Positions 8,026-17,500 of a DNA stretch of 20,900 nt are shown piece after piece. The position numbers were made by a program, and so were the translations under genes. This DNA is from CAYWNA01 sp964459305 (GTDB lineage Bacteria; Planctomycetota; Planctomycetia; Pirellulales; Pirellulaceae). The notes beneath the pieces are model-generated. The model was not told the origin of the DNA. It made no database searches and saw only the letters and a program-made list of their open reading frames with translations. Numbering within the stretch: the stretch's first letter is position 1; each line of letters begins with the position of its first letter. The stretch lies in NCBI GenBank assembly GCA_964459305.1, contig CAYWNA010000240.1, positions 1 through 20,900 of the forward strand, written 5' to 3'.

Positions 8026-10590
8026 CTATTCGGTCACGTGCAATTGCTGTGTAACCATGGCACTCTTGCCGGAATGGACTGACACTTCAAAGGCCATCTC
8101 GAAACTGCCGGCGCGGGTGGGTGTTCCCGACATCAATCCGCTTTGGGGATCGAACGATAATCCGTCGGGTAGGCGCTTGGCTTTGAACGAGAACTGCTCT
8201 CGATCCCAAAACGCCGCGTTGTACGATGAGTTCTTGCTGCGTCGGCAGCGCAGATCGCCGATCGAGTGGATCGATATCGGCCGATATTCGTAGGCAACTC
8301 CAACTTTGGCAGGCTTTGGTGAGGTGTAGACGAAGGGTCGCGGTACTTCGGCATAGTCGGACGGCCCGCTTTCGTTGCCGGCGGCATCGACGGCGACGAC
8401 GCGATAGAATGCCCTGTTCGCGTTCGGCGAAGCAAGTCCCGGGCCCACAACGCGCAGTTGAGTCTCGGTGGTCTGCGTGATGAGGTTCCCCGGCGTTTTC
8501 ACCAATCCGGCATCCGGCGCGTTCGACGGCTTTTGCTCGAACTCGTCCATCGTACGAACGAATCCCTTGCCGCGATTCACCGTGTATTCGGTGTCACTGG
8601 CGGAAAACCCTTTCTCGTCGCTGCCGTAGATTTTGTAGGCAGCAGGGACTCGGCCCTGCGGATTCGGGGTCCAAGTCAGCGTTAATCCGCCTTCGTTATC
8701 CGGTGCCAACTTCACGTCCAACGGGACACCCGGCCCCTGCGTTCGGAAGTGAAATGTGCGACTCCACGGTCCCCAAACGCCCGTCGCGTCAAGCGCCCGT
8801 ACACGCCAATAGTAGGTCGTGTCGGGATTCAGCAGGCCGACGTACGGAACGGTCCACTCGGCCTTGCCTTTCGACGGCGTCAGAGATATTCGCTTTTCGA
8901 AGTTGGGCGATAGCGGCCAGCGCATGTCGGCATGCGCCGAGAGTTCGAGATGGTAATCGACGATCGCATCGCCATCGGGATCCGACGGCTCGGTCCAAGC
9001 CAAATTGCACCGAGTACCCGCGATGGTCGCACCGTCTCTTGACGACACGGCTTCGGTGGGCAGGTTTGGTGGATGCCAAGCCGTCCGCTCCAGCCATCGA
9101 TGCGTGATGCGCACGTTGCGCTCGCCGGCCGAGTCGTCCGTGTAAACCACGTGATTCTTGCCCACGGTCAATTCCGGCAGGCCAAGCGTTGCCGTCTGAA
9201 TGTCATTCTCGAACGCGATGTCACCGGCCTTGGCTTGACCTCGCAGAGACAACTGCAGCCAGAAGGCGTACGTCGGCTTGCGGCGCGGAGAAACGATTTC
9301 GTCAAGCGTGGCTTCCAGTTTCTTCGTCTTCGCATTTTCTGTCGACGCGACCGTTTTCCATGTCTTCCCGTCGGTCGAATACCGCCATTCGGCGGCCGAG
9401 TCTTTGCCGAGTTCGACCGTCGCGACTGCCTTGCCGCCGACGAAAACGTAGGGGCTGGCAAAATGCCAAGCGACTCGTCCGGGCTGGTCGATCTGGCTTG
9501 GCTTCAACTGGGCGGCTTCCATGTCGAAGGCTGCGTCTTCCACGCGTTCCGCACCACGCGGCGCGAGCGGACTGGACAGATCGGGTTGATACCGCAGTTT
9601 GCCGTTTCGCATGTTGTCATATGCCGTGGTACCCCAGCCGGCCAGCAGATCGCCCAATCCGTCCCGTTTCTTCTGACCCGGCTGCAAGGGTTGCCCCGAC
9701 GAGTACTGCTTGCCGATGTGATCCCAGCGAAACTCGATCGATTCGCCGGGCCGCATGGTCAGATCCATCGAGTGCTTCGTGGCGAGGCCGTAGTCCCCTT
9801 TGCGTTCGCCTTCGTAGACATACAGCGAAGCGGAGAATTCGTCCGTCCTGCGACTGTCCCCACGGCCGATTCCGTAGGTGTGAGTCCGCTTGACCAAATC
9901 ATGGTCGCGGACGACGGATTCGGCCGAACCGATTGTCTGGTTGTCCCGCGCCAAGCAAATGACATGTTCGTCGCTGTCCAATAGATGATAGCCATCGTCG
10001 TAGAACACTTCCGATACGCAATGACCGATCGGAAAGCACCGACGCGTCTTCAAACCGGCCGCTTTCCATAAATCGGTAATTACCCTCGCCTGATTGCCAC
10101 ACAGGGTATAGCCGTAGACGTTCAACGCCTTGAGTGCGTCGCTGCATTCGCCGTCCCAAGTACAGGCGTGAAACCGCTGGCGTCGCACGAATTCCCAGAT
10201 CGCCCGCGCCCGGTCCGCCTCCGTGGTCCAACCGCGCGTTGCCTCGGCAGCGATCGATTCCAGAGTCCGCCAATCGCCGCGGCCGTTCACGACCAGCCAA
10301 GGATTCTTGACGTCGGTCTGGCCGACATTTTCGATCACTACCGAACGGTTCGGCTGCCAGCCTTGCACAAACGCAGCATACCCGATCGGCATCCGCGTCA
10401 TGGTTCCGTCGACCGTGCCGCGGAACTCGATCGCATACTCATGACGATCGTCGGTGATCACTTCCGTATGCACTCGGCTCTCGTCATCATCACAGTCGCG
10501 ATACGGCTGCTTTGGCTCCCCGATGATCGCACCGCGCACGGTGACGGTGAGAACGCACAAGAGTAGAGTGGTTGTCAGACGATGTTTCAT
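8026..10590 (-). CDS. Exported transglutaminase-like protein with FN3 and putative-Ig domains
   Basis: This 854-residue protein starts at the ATG at 10590, which has a strong ribosome site. Residues 1-21 look like a Sec signal (MKHRLTTTLLLCVLTVTVRG). A transglutaminase-like core spans roughly 105-210. Its Cys-His-Asp triad is Cys164 in YTLCGNQ, His190 in PIGHCVSEV and Asp205 in YHLLDSD. A middle beta-rich region follows. Next come a fibronectin type III module at about 515-615 (SDPDGDAIVDYHLELS, TYYWRVRALD) and a second at about 617-743 (YRVVAVDAAGNESGPSD). The C-terminal 100 residues resemble a putative-Ig (He_PIG) module, with LPDGLSFDPQSGLMSGTPT near 808-826. All catalytic residues are present. 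Family members may be cysteine proteases, amidases or cross-linkers, and the substrate here is unknown. It is last in a - strand row behind the zinc-ribbon gene, with a palindrome between them. Confidence 0.87.
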   Translation of the reverse strand: MKHRLTTTLLLCVLTVTVRGAIIGEPKQPYRDCDDDESRVHTEVITDDRHEYAIEFRGTVDGTMTRMPIGYAAFVQGWQPNRSVVIENVGQTDVKNPWLVVNGRGDWRTLESIAAEATRGWTTEADRARAIWEFVRRQRFHACTWDGECSDALKALNVYGYTLCGNQARVITDLWKAAGLKTRRCFPIGHCVSEVFYDDGYHLLDSDEHVICLARDNQTIGSAESVVRDHDLVKRTHTYGIGRGDSRRTDEFSASLYVYEGERKGDYGLATKHSMDLTMRPGESIEFRWDHIGKQYSSGQPLQPGQKKRDGLGDLLAGWGTTAYDNMRNGKLRYQPDLSSPLAPRGAERVEDAAFDMEAAQLKPSQIDQPGRVAWHFASPYVFVGGKAVATVELGKDSAAEWRYSTDGKTWKTVASTENAKTKKLEATLDEIVSPRRKPTYAFWLQLSLRGQAKAGDIAFENDIQTATLGLPELTVGKNHVVYTDDSAGERNVRITHRWLERTAWHPPNLPTEAVSSRDGATIAGTRCNLAWTEPSDPDGDAIVDYHLELSAHADMRWPLSPNFEKRISLTPSKGKAEWTVPYVGLLNPDTTYYWRVRALDATGVWGPWSRTFHFRTQGPGVPLDVKLAPDNEGGLTLTWTPNPQGRVPAAYKIYGSDEKGFSASDTEYTVNRGKGFVRTMDEFEQKPSNAPDAGLVKTPGNLITQTTETQLRVVGPGLASPNANRAFYRVVAVDAAGNESGPSDYAEVPRPFVYTSPKPAKVGVAYEYRPISIHSIGDLRCRRSKNSSYNAAFWDREQFSFKAKRLPDGLSFDPQSGLMSGTPTRAGSFEMAFEVSVHSGKSAMVTQQLHVTE

Positions 10591-10596
10591 CGGAGT

Positions 10597-10603
10597 TCCT
10601 CCC
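10597..10603 (-). promoter_or_regulatory. Ribosome binding site fixing the transglutaminase start
   Basis: On the - strand GGGAGGA lies six bases before the ATG at 10590. It rules out a longer reading from 10731, which would run through the palindromic repeat at 10655-10722. Confidence 0.8.
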
Positions 10604-10654
10604 GAACATGCCAACTCGTACAGAATCGTCGTAATGATAGACTCAGGATTCATG

Positions 10655-10722
10655 GTAGCCGAAGTCGCCAGACTTTGGACCGCGTGGGGCGAAAAATCCC
10701 AAACTCTGGCGAGTTCGGCTAC
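10655..10722. repeat. Palindromic element, family B, copy 1
   Basis: A 24-base left arm (10655-10678, starting GTAGCCGAAGTCGCCAGAC) and a 24-base right arm (10699-10722, ending GGCGAGTTCGGCTAC) are inverted repeats matching at 22 of 24 positions around a 20-base spacer. The two mismatches are a G-G and a C-C. It lies 36 bases after the stop of the zinc-ribbon gene and about 50 bases before the ribosome site of the transglutaminase gene. A second copy is at 14146-14209. Confidence 0.9.
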
Positions 10723-10758
10723 GAAGAGCAAACGCCGCTATTGTCTCTGTGGCGATCC

Positions 10759-11112
10759 TTAGCGTTCGAACAGACTTGGCGGCGCGGGGGTGCCGCAGTA
10801 GATGCATCGCGGCCGTTTCTTCAAAAGTGTCTTGCCGCACTTCGTGCATTTGACGGGGGCAGTGCGGGCCACCTTCCCATCGAGCTTTCCGTCACGCATG
10901 TCGATCTGGGCCACGCGGAGCTGCAATTCGGCGTCGTCGTAGCCGTGCTGTTCCTTGAGGATCGTCCACAACGCTTCGGTAATCATTAACAACCGCTCGA
11001 TGTCGAACTGAATCTGGTCGACTTTAGTACTGGCACGTTGTGCTTCGCTCGAGGCTGCGCGTGCCGATTGCATAGCGACTGGATCAGACCCGATACCTGT
11101 GCCATAAAACAT
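10759..11112 (-). CDS. Small coiled-coil zinc-ribbon protein
   Basis: This 117-residue protein has a long helical part, about residues 15-75, rich in Ala, Gln, Glu and Leu and probably a coiled coil (VDQIQFDIERLLMITEALW). A short C-terminal zinc ribbon follows, with Cys89, Cys92, Cys103 and Cys106 in a CxxC-x10-CxxC pattern (CTKCGKTLLKKRPRCIYCG). No signal peptide or membrane span is seen, so it is likely cytoplasmic. The function is unknown; such ribbons commonly bind nucleic acid or protein. The ATG sits two bases from the N gap. The same 55 bases recur beyond the gap, where the ATG (at 11267) is preceded by AGGAG, so the start is convincing if the two copies are one locus. It lies downstream of the giant TPR gene and upstream of the transglutaminase gene. 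Palindromes in both gaps make co-transcription uncertain. Confidence 0.8.
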   Translation of the reverse strand: MFYGTGIGSDPVAMQSARAASSEAQRASTKVDQIQFDIERLLMITEALWTILKEQHGYDDAELQLRVAQIDMRDGKLDGKVARTAPVKCTKCGKTLLKKRPRCIYCGTPAPPSLFER

Positions 11113-11113
11113 G
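11059..11113. repeat. 55-base direct duplicate, left of the N gap
   Basis: These 55 bases are identical to 11214-11268. They contain the first 18 codons of the zinc-ribbon gene (- strand). The copy ends exactly at the first N, which points to an assembly overlap and not a biological repeat. Confidence 0.95.
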
Positions 11114-11213
11114 NNNNNNNNNNNNNNNNNNNNNNNNNNNNNNNNNNNNNNNNNNNNNNNNNNNNNNNNNNNNNNNNNNNNNNNNNNNNNNNNNNNNNNN
11201 NNNNNNNNNNNNN
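11114..11213. other. Assembly gap (100 N)
   Basis: Exactly 100 unknown bases, the conventional placeholder for a gap of unknown size. Its edges coincide exactly with the two copies of a 55-base duplicate, so the true gap may be negative (the contigs overlap) or may hide a longer repeat. Confidence 0.98.
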
Positions 11214-11268
11214 GCGTGCCGATTGCATAGCGACTGGATCAGACCCGATACCTGTGCCATAAAACATG
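11214..11268. repeat. 55-base direct duplicate, right of the N gap
   Basis: Identical to 11059-11113 and starting at the first base after the N run. Here the - strand ATG at 11267 has upstream sequence including a ribosome site, so this copy probably joins to the body of the zinc-ribbon gene. Confidence 0.95.
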
Positions 11269-11275
11269 AGACTTG

Positions 11276-11280
11276 CTCCT
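11276..11280 (-). promoter_or_regulatory. Probable ribosome binding site of the zinc-ribbon gene
   Basis: AGGAG on the - strand lies eight bases before the ATG at 11267, the copy of the zinc-ribbon start that lies beyond the gap. Confidence 0.6.
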
Positions 11281-11373
11281 GAATCGATAGAGGTTTTTCT
11301 GCAGAATCGTCGTTTCTGATAGGACACCGCCACCCCTGGAAGTGACTGTGTTCGTAGGTTCCTGTGAACAAGC

Positions 11374-11450
11374 CGTTTAGCCGCAAGCCGGAGGCGTGCG
11401 CGAGCAGCGAGCATGTCCCGCCGCGCACGCCTCCGGCTTGCGGTTAAACG
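11374..11450. repeat. Long near-perfect palindrome (family C)
   Basis: The arms 11374-11402 and 11422-11450 form a 29-base-pair stem with a single G-T wobble and a 19-base loop. The core reads CCGCAAGCCGGAGGCGTGCG. The stem begins about 60 bases after the stop codon of the giant TPR gene, on the side where its transcript would end. No T-tract follows. The wording resembles an intergenic repeat I recall from planctomycete genomes, but no second copy occurs in this window. Confidence 0.9.
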
Positions 11451-11510
11451 AATGACTGGAAACGATCTACGTTTGCTGTCTTCATTGCGAAGTGTGGCCG
11501 CTAAGCTAAT

Positions 11511-14500
11511 TCATTCCTCGGCGAAAATTTCGTCTGCTCGGACCGTTAGGTCTTTCCAGACGACCTCGGTTGGATCTTGTGTACTTCCTGTGCGAACAGT
11601 AAGCCAAATTCCTTCGGCGACCGTGTCTTCGGCTCCGACAAGCCATTCGTCGACCAGCCGGAAATCGTTCGAATCGGCTTCAGCGAACAGGTAGTAGACG
11701 ACGCTGCCGATTCGCACAAGCCGCAATTTCCCGGACTGCGATTTGCACGGCGATGTACGACCGTCGTAGCCCCGCTTTCCATCCGGCCGCAAATGGTCGT
11801 GGGAGGTGTGCAGCAGGTCTCGTCCGTCGGCGAAATGCCGCCGACGAACGGCCGCGATGTCTTCGGCAGGTGTGTCCAACAGGACGTGCATGAGAATGTC
11901 CGATGCCTCTTTGCCAACGGGGGCCGCCGGCTTGAAGTCCTCGAAGGATGCCGTCACGTCAAAGTCGCCTCGCAGCCGAAGACCTACATGCAAGTAGTGT
12001 AAGCCCCCTCTCGGTTTCATCCCCGGCCGAGACATTCGGAGCCCGTTGGCGGCACTCTGAAGCCAGCTCTTTGGGCTCGCGCTGCGGAACCGATGTTCAG
12101 GCACTCCAAGCTCTTTGAAATCGTGCCGATAGACAGCCTTCAGCCCGCTCGCGTGTCGCTCGATCAACTCGACGGGATCAACGGCCAACTGTTGCTCCTC
12201 GACCGGCGGCAACTCGCGGGGCCAATCGCCACGATAGGTGATGTTGCGAACGCGGACTTCGGTTTGGTCGGCGTAGTGGAAGAGCCCAAAGGTGCGCATG
12301 TTCGTGGGCTCCAGGTCGCGCTGGCAGATCGGCTGACCATTCAAACTGAGCACCACGGTGTCGCCGGTCAGATCCAGGCGAATTCGATTCCAGTCGTCTG
12401 TTTTCAGCGGCAACGGCGATGGGCCGTGGCGGTTGGCCGGTTCATCGAAAGCGTTATCCGGCAGCAGTCCCGTGCGGTCGCGACTGTGGTCGGTCAGCCA
12501 ATGGATCCGGACTCCTTTCGGCTCCAGCAGGAACACCAGCCGGTCCAGCGCGGTATGTGCCACGAGCTCTCCGGGCCGGTAGAGGAACTCGTATTCGATC
12601 GAACCATCCTCCAGCATCGGCCGGTGGTAGTAGAGGAGACTCTGCAGTTGGTAGCCGGCCAGCTCGTCTTTCTTCCGACCGACGATCGTGCCACCTTCCT
12701 TGCGCCAGTCCGCGTCGTCGTCGTCTGCTGTTTCTTCGTAGTATGTATTCACCCAGCCCGTCAGATCAGGAAGAGCCGACAGGTTCAGAGACTCAGGGAC
12801 GGTCGGCTTCCCGGTAATACGTACATTGCGGAAACCGCTCTGGTTCGCCCGAAAACTTCGGATCGCCAGCCACGGATCGCACTCGTCGGGAACACGCTGC
12901 TCGTGCAGCTTGCGATCGTTCACATAAGTCGTCAGCAAGTTGTCTTTCACCGTCAAGCGATACCGGTACCAGGGGCCGAGAGGCGCAATAGGCGGATCGA
13001 CTTTGCCTTCCGGCTTGTAGCGTTCGAAATAGGAGACTTGATACTTGTCGCGATTGTATTTCAGGCCGGCCCAGAAGCCGGCATAGGCCAGCTGCGCATC
13101 TCGGGCTCCGAAGGATGTGAGCTCGCATTCGACGTGAAAATCACCGCGAAGCGGGATGCCGTAGTACATGTAGTCCATAGCATGTCCCGGCGTGTGCAGA
13201 ACAGCACCAGCGCTGGAAACGCTCCAGTGTTGTCGGGGGGTTCCTGGCCCGCGACCGGCGTACCGCGGGTGGACAACCGCTCGCCAGTGGGCAAGCTTGG
13301 GCGGCGTTCCATATGTGGTGTTATCAATGCCATGACGCGTCATCGCACGGGCCAGCCCCCACAGGTGACGATTGCGCAATTGCCACAGGCTGGGCCCTTC
13401 TCTCGCTTTGCCAAGCACTACGGTGACCAAATGTCGCAGCACCTGGGTCGCCGCGGATCGCGTCTCGGGATGCTCGATTGCCTCTCCCGCCGCCATCGTC
13501 GGTCCCCACCGCTGATACACGGAAAGACCGCGCATGGCGTCCAGGTGCGGACCGAGCTCCTGAAGCTTACGGTTCGCAGCCGTCATGTCGCCGCGGGCCA
13601 GGTGAATCATCGTCAGCAGCGACAAGCGATCGATCGGGGGACGCTCGGGTCCCGTTGGCTTCTCCAAAGCCTGGCCGAGCACAGCGAGCAGGGAAGAAGG
13701 CTGTCCGGCGGTTGATGGATTGTCCTCCGCACGATCTTGCTCGACCCGCTCGCATAGGTCGTCCAAACGGCCGAGCTCTCTCGCTGTCCGGACCAGCTCG
13801 ATCGCGGGCGCCACCAGGTTTCCCCCGATGGCAACTCGCTTGGCACCGCTTACGTTCAAGAGGGCTGCGGAGCGCACCACATCGATGGGATGTGCATCCG
13901 CAACGGGCGGAGCAGGGTGCGTCGGCGTGGAATCCGCCATAAGACGGAAGTTGGAGTGATCCTTACCGGGCAGCACCCACGCGGCCAAATATTCGTAACG
14001 CTCCTCCGGTGGCATGTTCAGCGACTTGCGATAGACGTTGTAGGCGTCGGTGGCAACGTATCGCTCTTCCAAGATCTCGTTCAATGCGTGCCCGTCCGAA
14101 GCATTGTACTCGTGCAAGCTTACAATCGGCACATCAATCACGGTCGTAGCCGAACTCGCCAGAGTTTGGTTGGACGCCGTATCGACCAAAGTCTGGCGAC
14201 TTCGGCTACGCCCACTGGGGACACCTGTTGATACGCGTTCCGGCCAATCGCCTCGCAACACGACGTTGCGCACCTTGAGTTCCGAGTGGATTCTGTCGTG
14301 GAAAAAGCCGAACAGGCGGTTGTTGTCCTTTTCCAGCATGCGCTGGTAGACGTCGACTCCGTTCAGCGTCAACGTGGCCGTATCGCCATCGATCGCCACG
14401 GCCAATTCGTTCCAATCCTTGATCTTCAAAGGCAATGGCGTCGGGCCGCGTTGGTAGATGGGATCGGCAACCTCGTTGTCTGCGTCTAAACCCGTCCACT

Positions 14501-17500
14501 CCCGATCGCGGCGTGTTAACCAGTGGAGGCGGACTCCGTCTTCCCGGACGAGGAACGCCAGCCGGCCGAGCGTGGGATGGGCGGCGAATTCGCCTGGCTC
14601 GTGGAAGAACTCGTAGCTGATCACTTCGCGATCGAACAGCGGGCGCTGATAGTACAGATAACTCTCGGCCGATTGGGCGGCCGCGCCCGGGCGTCTGCGA
14701 CCGTGGAGCACACGGTCCTGCACGTGCCAGTCCAGGTCCGCTGCCGCGGGATTGTCCGGCGCCTGCTCGGTGGCGGTGGGACGCGTGTCGCCGTAAAAGT
14801 TCGCCACCCATCCGCGCATCGTCGGGTCGTCGGTCAGTCGGACCTCGCGCGGAATGACCGGAGTTCCAGTTATCTGGATGTTCCGGAAGATCGGATTTCG
14901 CTCGCCCGTGGTGAACAGTGCAAACCAGGGGCAACTGGCGATGGGTCCAGTGTCTTCGTAGATCGTGGTACCGTTGGCACGAAGCCGAGCACTGTCCTTG
15001 CGCACGTCGATCGCCAACCGGTTGAATTCACCACGGTGGCGATACGTGCATGGCCGCGAAATACTACCCGACCGTCCCACGCCATAGACGGATCCGGTGT
15101 TACTATAGGCACCGAATTCGTAGACAAGGCCCGCGAAGGAGACATCGCCTTCGGCCCATCCGTCGTCGAGAGCTTCTACGTGAAATTGGAATTCGCCCGT
15201 CAGCGGGTACTTGTAGAACAGAAAGCCCAATTCGCCGCCGCTAATGTGTTGGACATGCCCTTCGTGGGCAATCCAGAGCGGCTCCAGTGGCCCTGCGTAT
15301 CGTGTTCGCGCGGAGTGGTGACAAGCAGGCATCCAGTCTTTCAAGGTAATCGAGTCGAGTAATCCCGCGTTTGCGTCGTTACAGTCAACAACGGCGCGCG
15401 CCAACGCTCGGCGAAGTACCGCGCGAATGGTTCCGCTGCGGACATTCTTCGAATGCGTCACCAGTGCCCTGAGCATCTTCTGCGCTTGCTGGCGGAGCTT
15501 GGGACGACCGATGCACGCCGAAGCAATCAGGTAGTTCTCGACGACCAACGGCTTCGAGTAGTCACCCATCTTGGGCATGCTCTTCTGCATGGCTTCCGCG
15601 ATTTGGGTTACGGCGGGCAAGACCGCAGCGTCGTTTCCGAGCGCCAGCTCCGCGAAAATCCAAGCTGCCTGGGCGTTTTCCACTTTCTGTTTCGCAAGGT
15701 CACGCAGGTCGGCTGCAAGCGCATCCAACACGCCCAACTGATCGGCGGTTTCGACGAGCATGGCCACGGTGCTGAACACGTCCCGTGTCGCGCCGTAGAC
15801 GGGCAACTGGAAAGGAGTCTCCTGTAGGCCCACCAACTGACCAAAGACCTCTGGAGGCCGCACGTCAGGGGCAATCGCGACGATAGATCGAATCGACTTG
15901 CGTTTCTCTTTCGGCATGCACCAGTCGTGAAGCAACGGATAGCGTTCCTCGGCAGGAAGGCGCCGGAGTTGCCCGGCAAGTCGCAGGGCAAAGGTTCCCG
16001 ACTCGTCGGACGAGCGCCTCGAAAGCGTGATGTCTGCTTGTTCTCCCAGTGTCTTCAACGCCCCGATCAGGTCGCCGGCCCGGGTCAGTTCGTCGGCCAC
16101 AACCTGTAGCTGCTCCTTTCTGCGCCGCAGGCCCGAGTCGCCGGTGTATCGGTTGTTGTTTTCCTGGTGAAAGTCCAGGTACGAACGCAACAGCCGGTTG
16201 CCCGTTTCGGGATCGCCTAATTCGAAGCCCGCTCGGGCCGCCATGACCAACAGCGTGGAAGTCGGTTCCATTTGGCCTCGGCGGGCCAGCCCGCTGGCTA
16301 CGAAGTTGCGGCACGCCTGCTCCACCAGCGGCAAGGCAACGCGGGCGGTCGCCTCCTGTTTCACCGCGGGTACGGCCACATGGCAAGCAAGCTCGGCCGA
16401 ATGTTGCAGCGAGTTCTGCTGGAGCAGCTTGTGGAGTGTCTCAAGACGACTTTCGGCTTCCTCTGTATTGCCCTGTGCCAGAGCAAGCTGCGTGAGTAGA
16501 ATCTCCGCCGGCAACTGGGCGCGGGGCTGTTGCCGCCGTTGCTGAAGTCGGCGGCGCAGATCGTCGGTCATTTTGGCCCGCCCCGCCCAGTTGACCAGGA
16601 GCTTGCCAACGCTACGAGGCGCGTAGTTCTCTTGCGGTTGCCCGTAGGAATAGGAAGGGCTGCCTTCGTTCTGCGGATTGAAGGGCCGTGGATAGAGAAA
16701 CACTTCGGCCGGCCGCGATTCGGGCAGCACGATGGCCGCCAGAGTCGCGTACACTATTTCGGGCAAAACGGGTTTCTTCAGCCAGATTTGATGCAACGAA
16801 TGGACCTGATCCTCGATTTTCTGTGTTAGTTCGTCGTACTGGGAACCTTGGCTCGAAGAGCTCGATGCCGGGAAAGGACTCCGGCCGCGCTGAATCGTCA
16901 CTGGCTGAATCGGCGGGCCGGCGGCAAGCACTTCGCGAACTGCTCGCAGAGACAGCTCGTGCATATCCTTCCCGGCCGCAAGACGGGCCAACTGCAACGC
17001 CTGGTCCATCCGTTCGGCCGTCACGTTGGTCGAACGGTTTGACTTCTTCTGTGGTTGTTCGAGTATCAACTCAAGCATCTGGGACCAGTGTTGTTCTGCC
17101 GCCGCGCGATCGCCGCTGCCCAGTGCCAGCTGACCTCGCTCGCGCAGCATGGCCAACGCCCAGATCTTGTCGTTCTGTCGCTGTGCCGCCAGCAGCGCGC
17201 GTGCGGCTAGTTTCTCACCAATCGCTTCGGTCGTTTCTTCCATTAACGCGACGCGTGCTGCCAGCCAAATTGGCAGTTGAAGCGTCGCCTGATCGCGCTG
17301 GCGAGCATTAGGCCGTTCCGACTGGTCGAGTTCGTCCAATGGATGCTCGTCCATCCAGCATGCCAATTGATCCAACATGTCGCCGCACAGCTCGCGGTCG
17401 CCTCCCACGTCGGCAATGATGATTCGGGCGATGATAACACTGATGTCAGCCTCGCCCTCCGTCCGCAGCTCGGCCAAACTCGCAGCCGCCTCCCGAATCA

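Noticed and set aside
7840..8082. Small + strand frame of 80 codons in the convergent gap
   Set aside because: It is just the translation of the triple-hairpin repeat, with no ribosome site, and overlaps the end of the transglutaminase gene.
10591..10731. N-terminal extension of the transglutaminase gene from 10731
   Set aside because: It would translate the family B palindrome and hide the signal peptide. The ATG at 10590 has a strong ribosome site.
10986..11428. Frames reading across the N run on both strands
   Set aside because: They depend on unknown bases and on the duplicated contig ends.
12093..13715. 540-codon + strand frame inside the giant gene
   Set aside because: Shadow of the giant gene: no family resemblance, while the opposite strand shows duplicated lectin-like modules.
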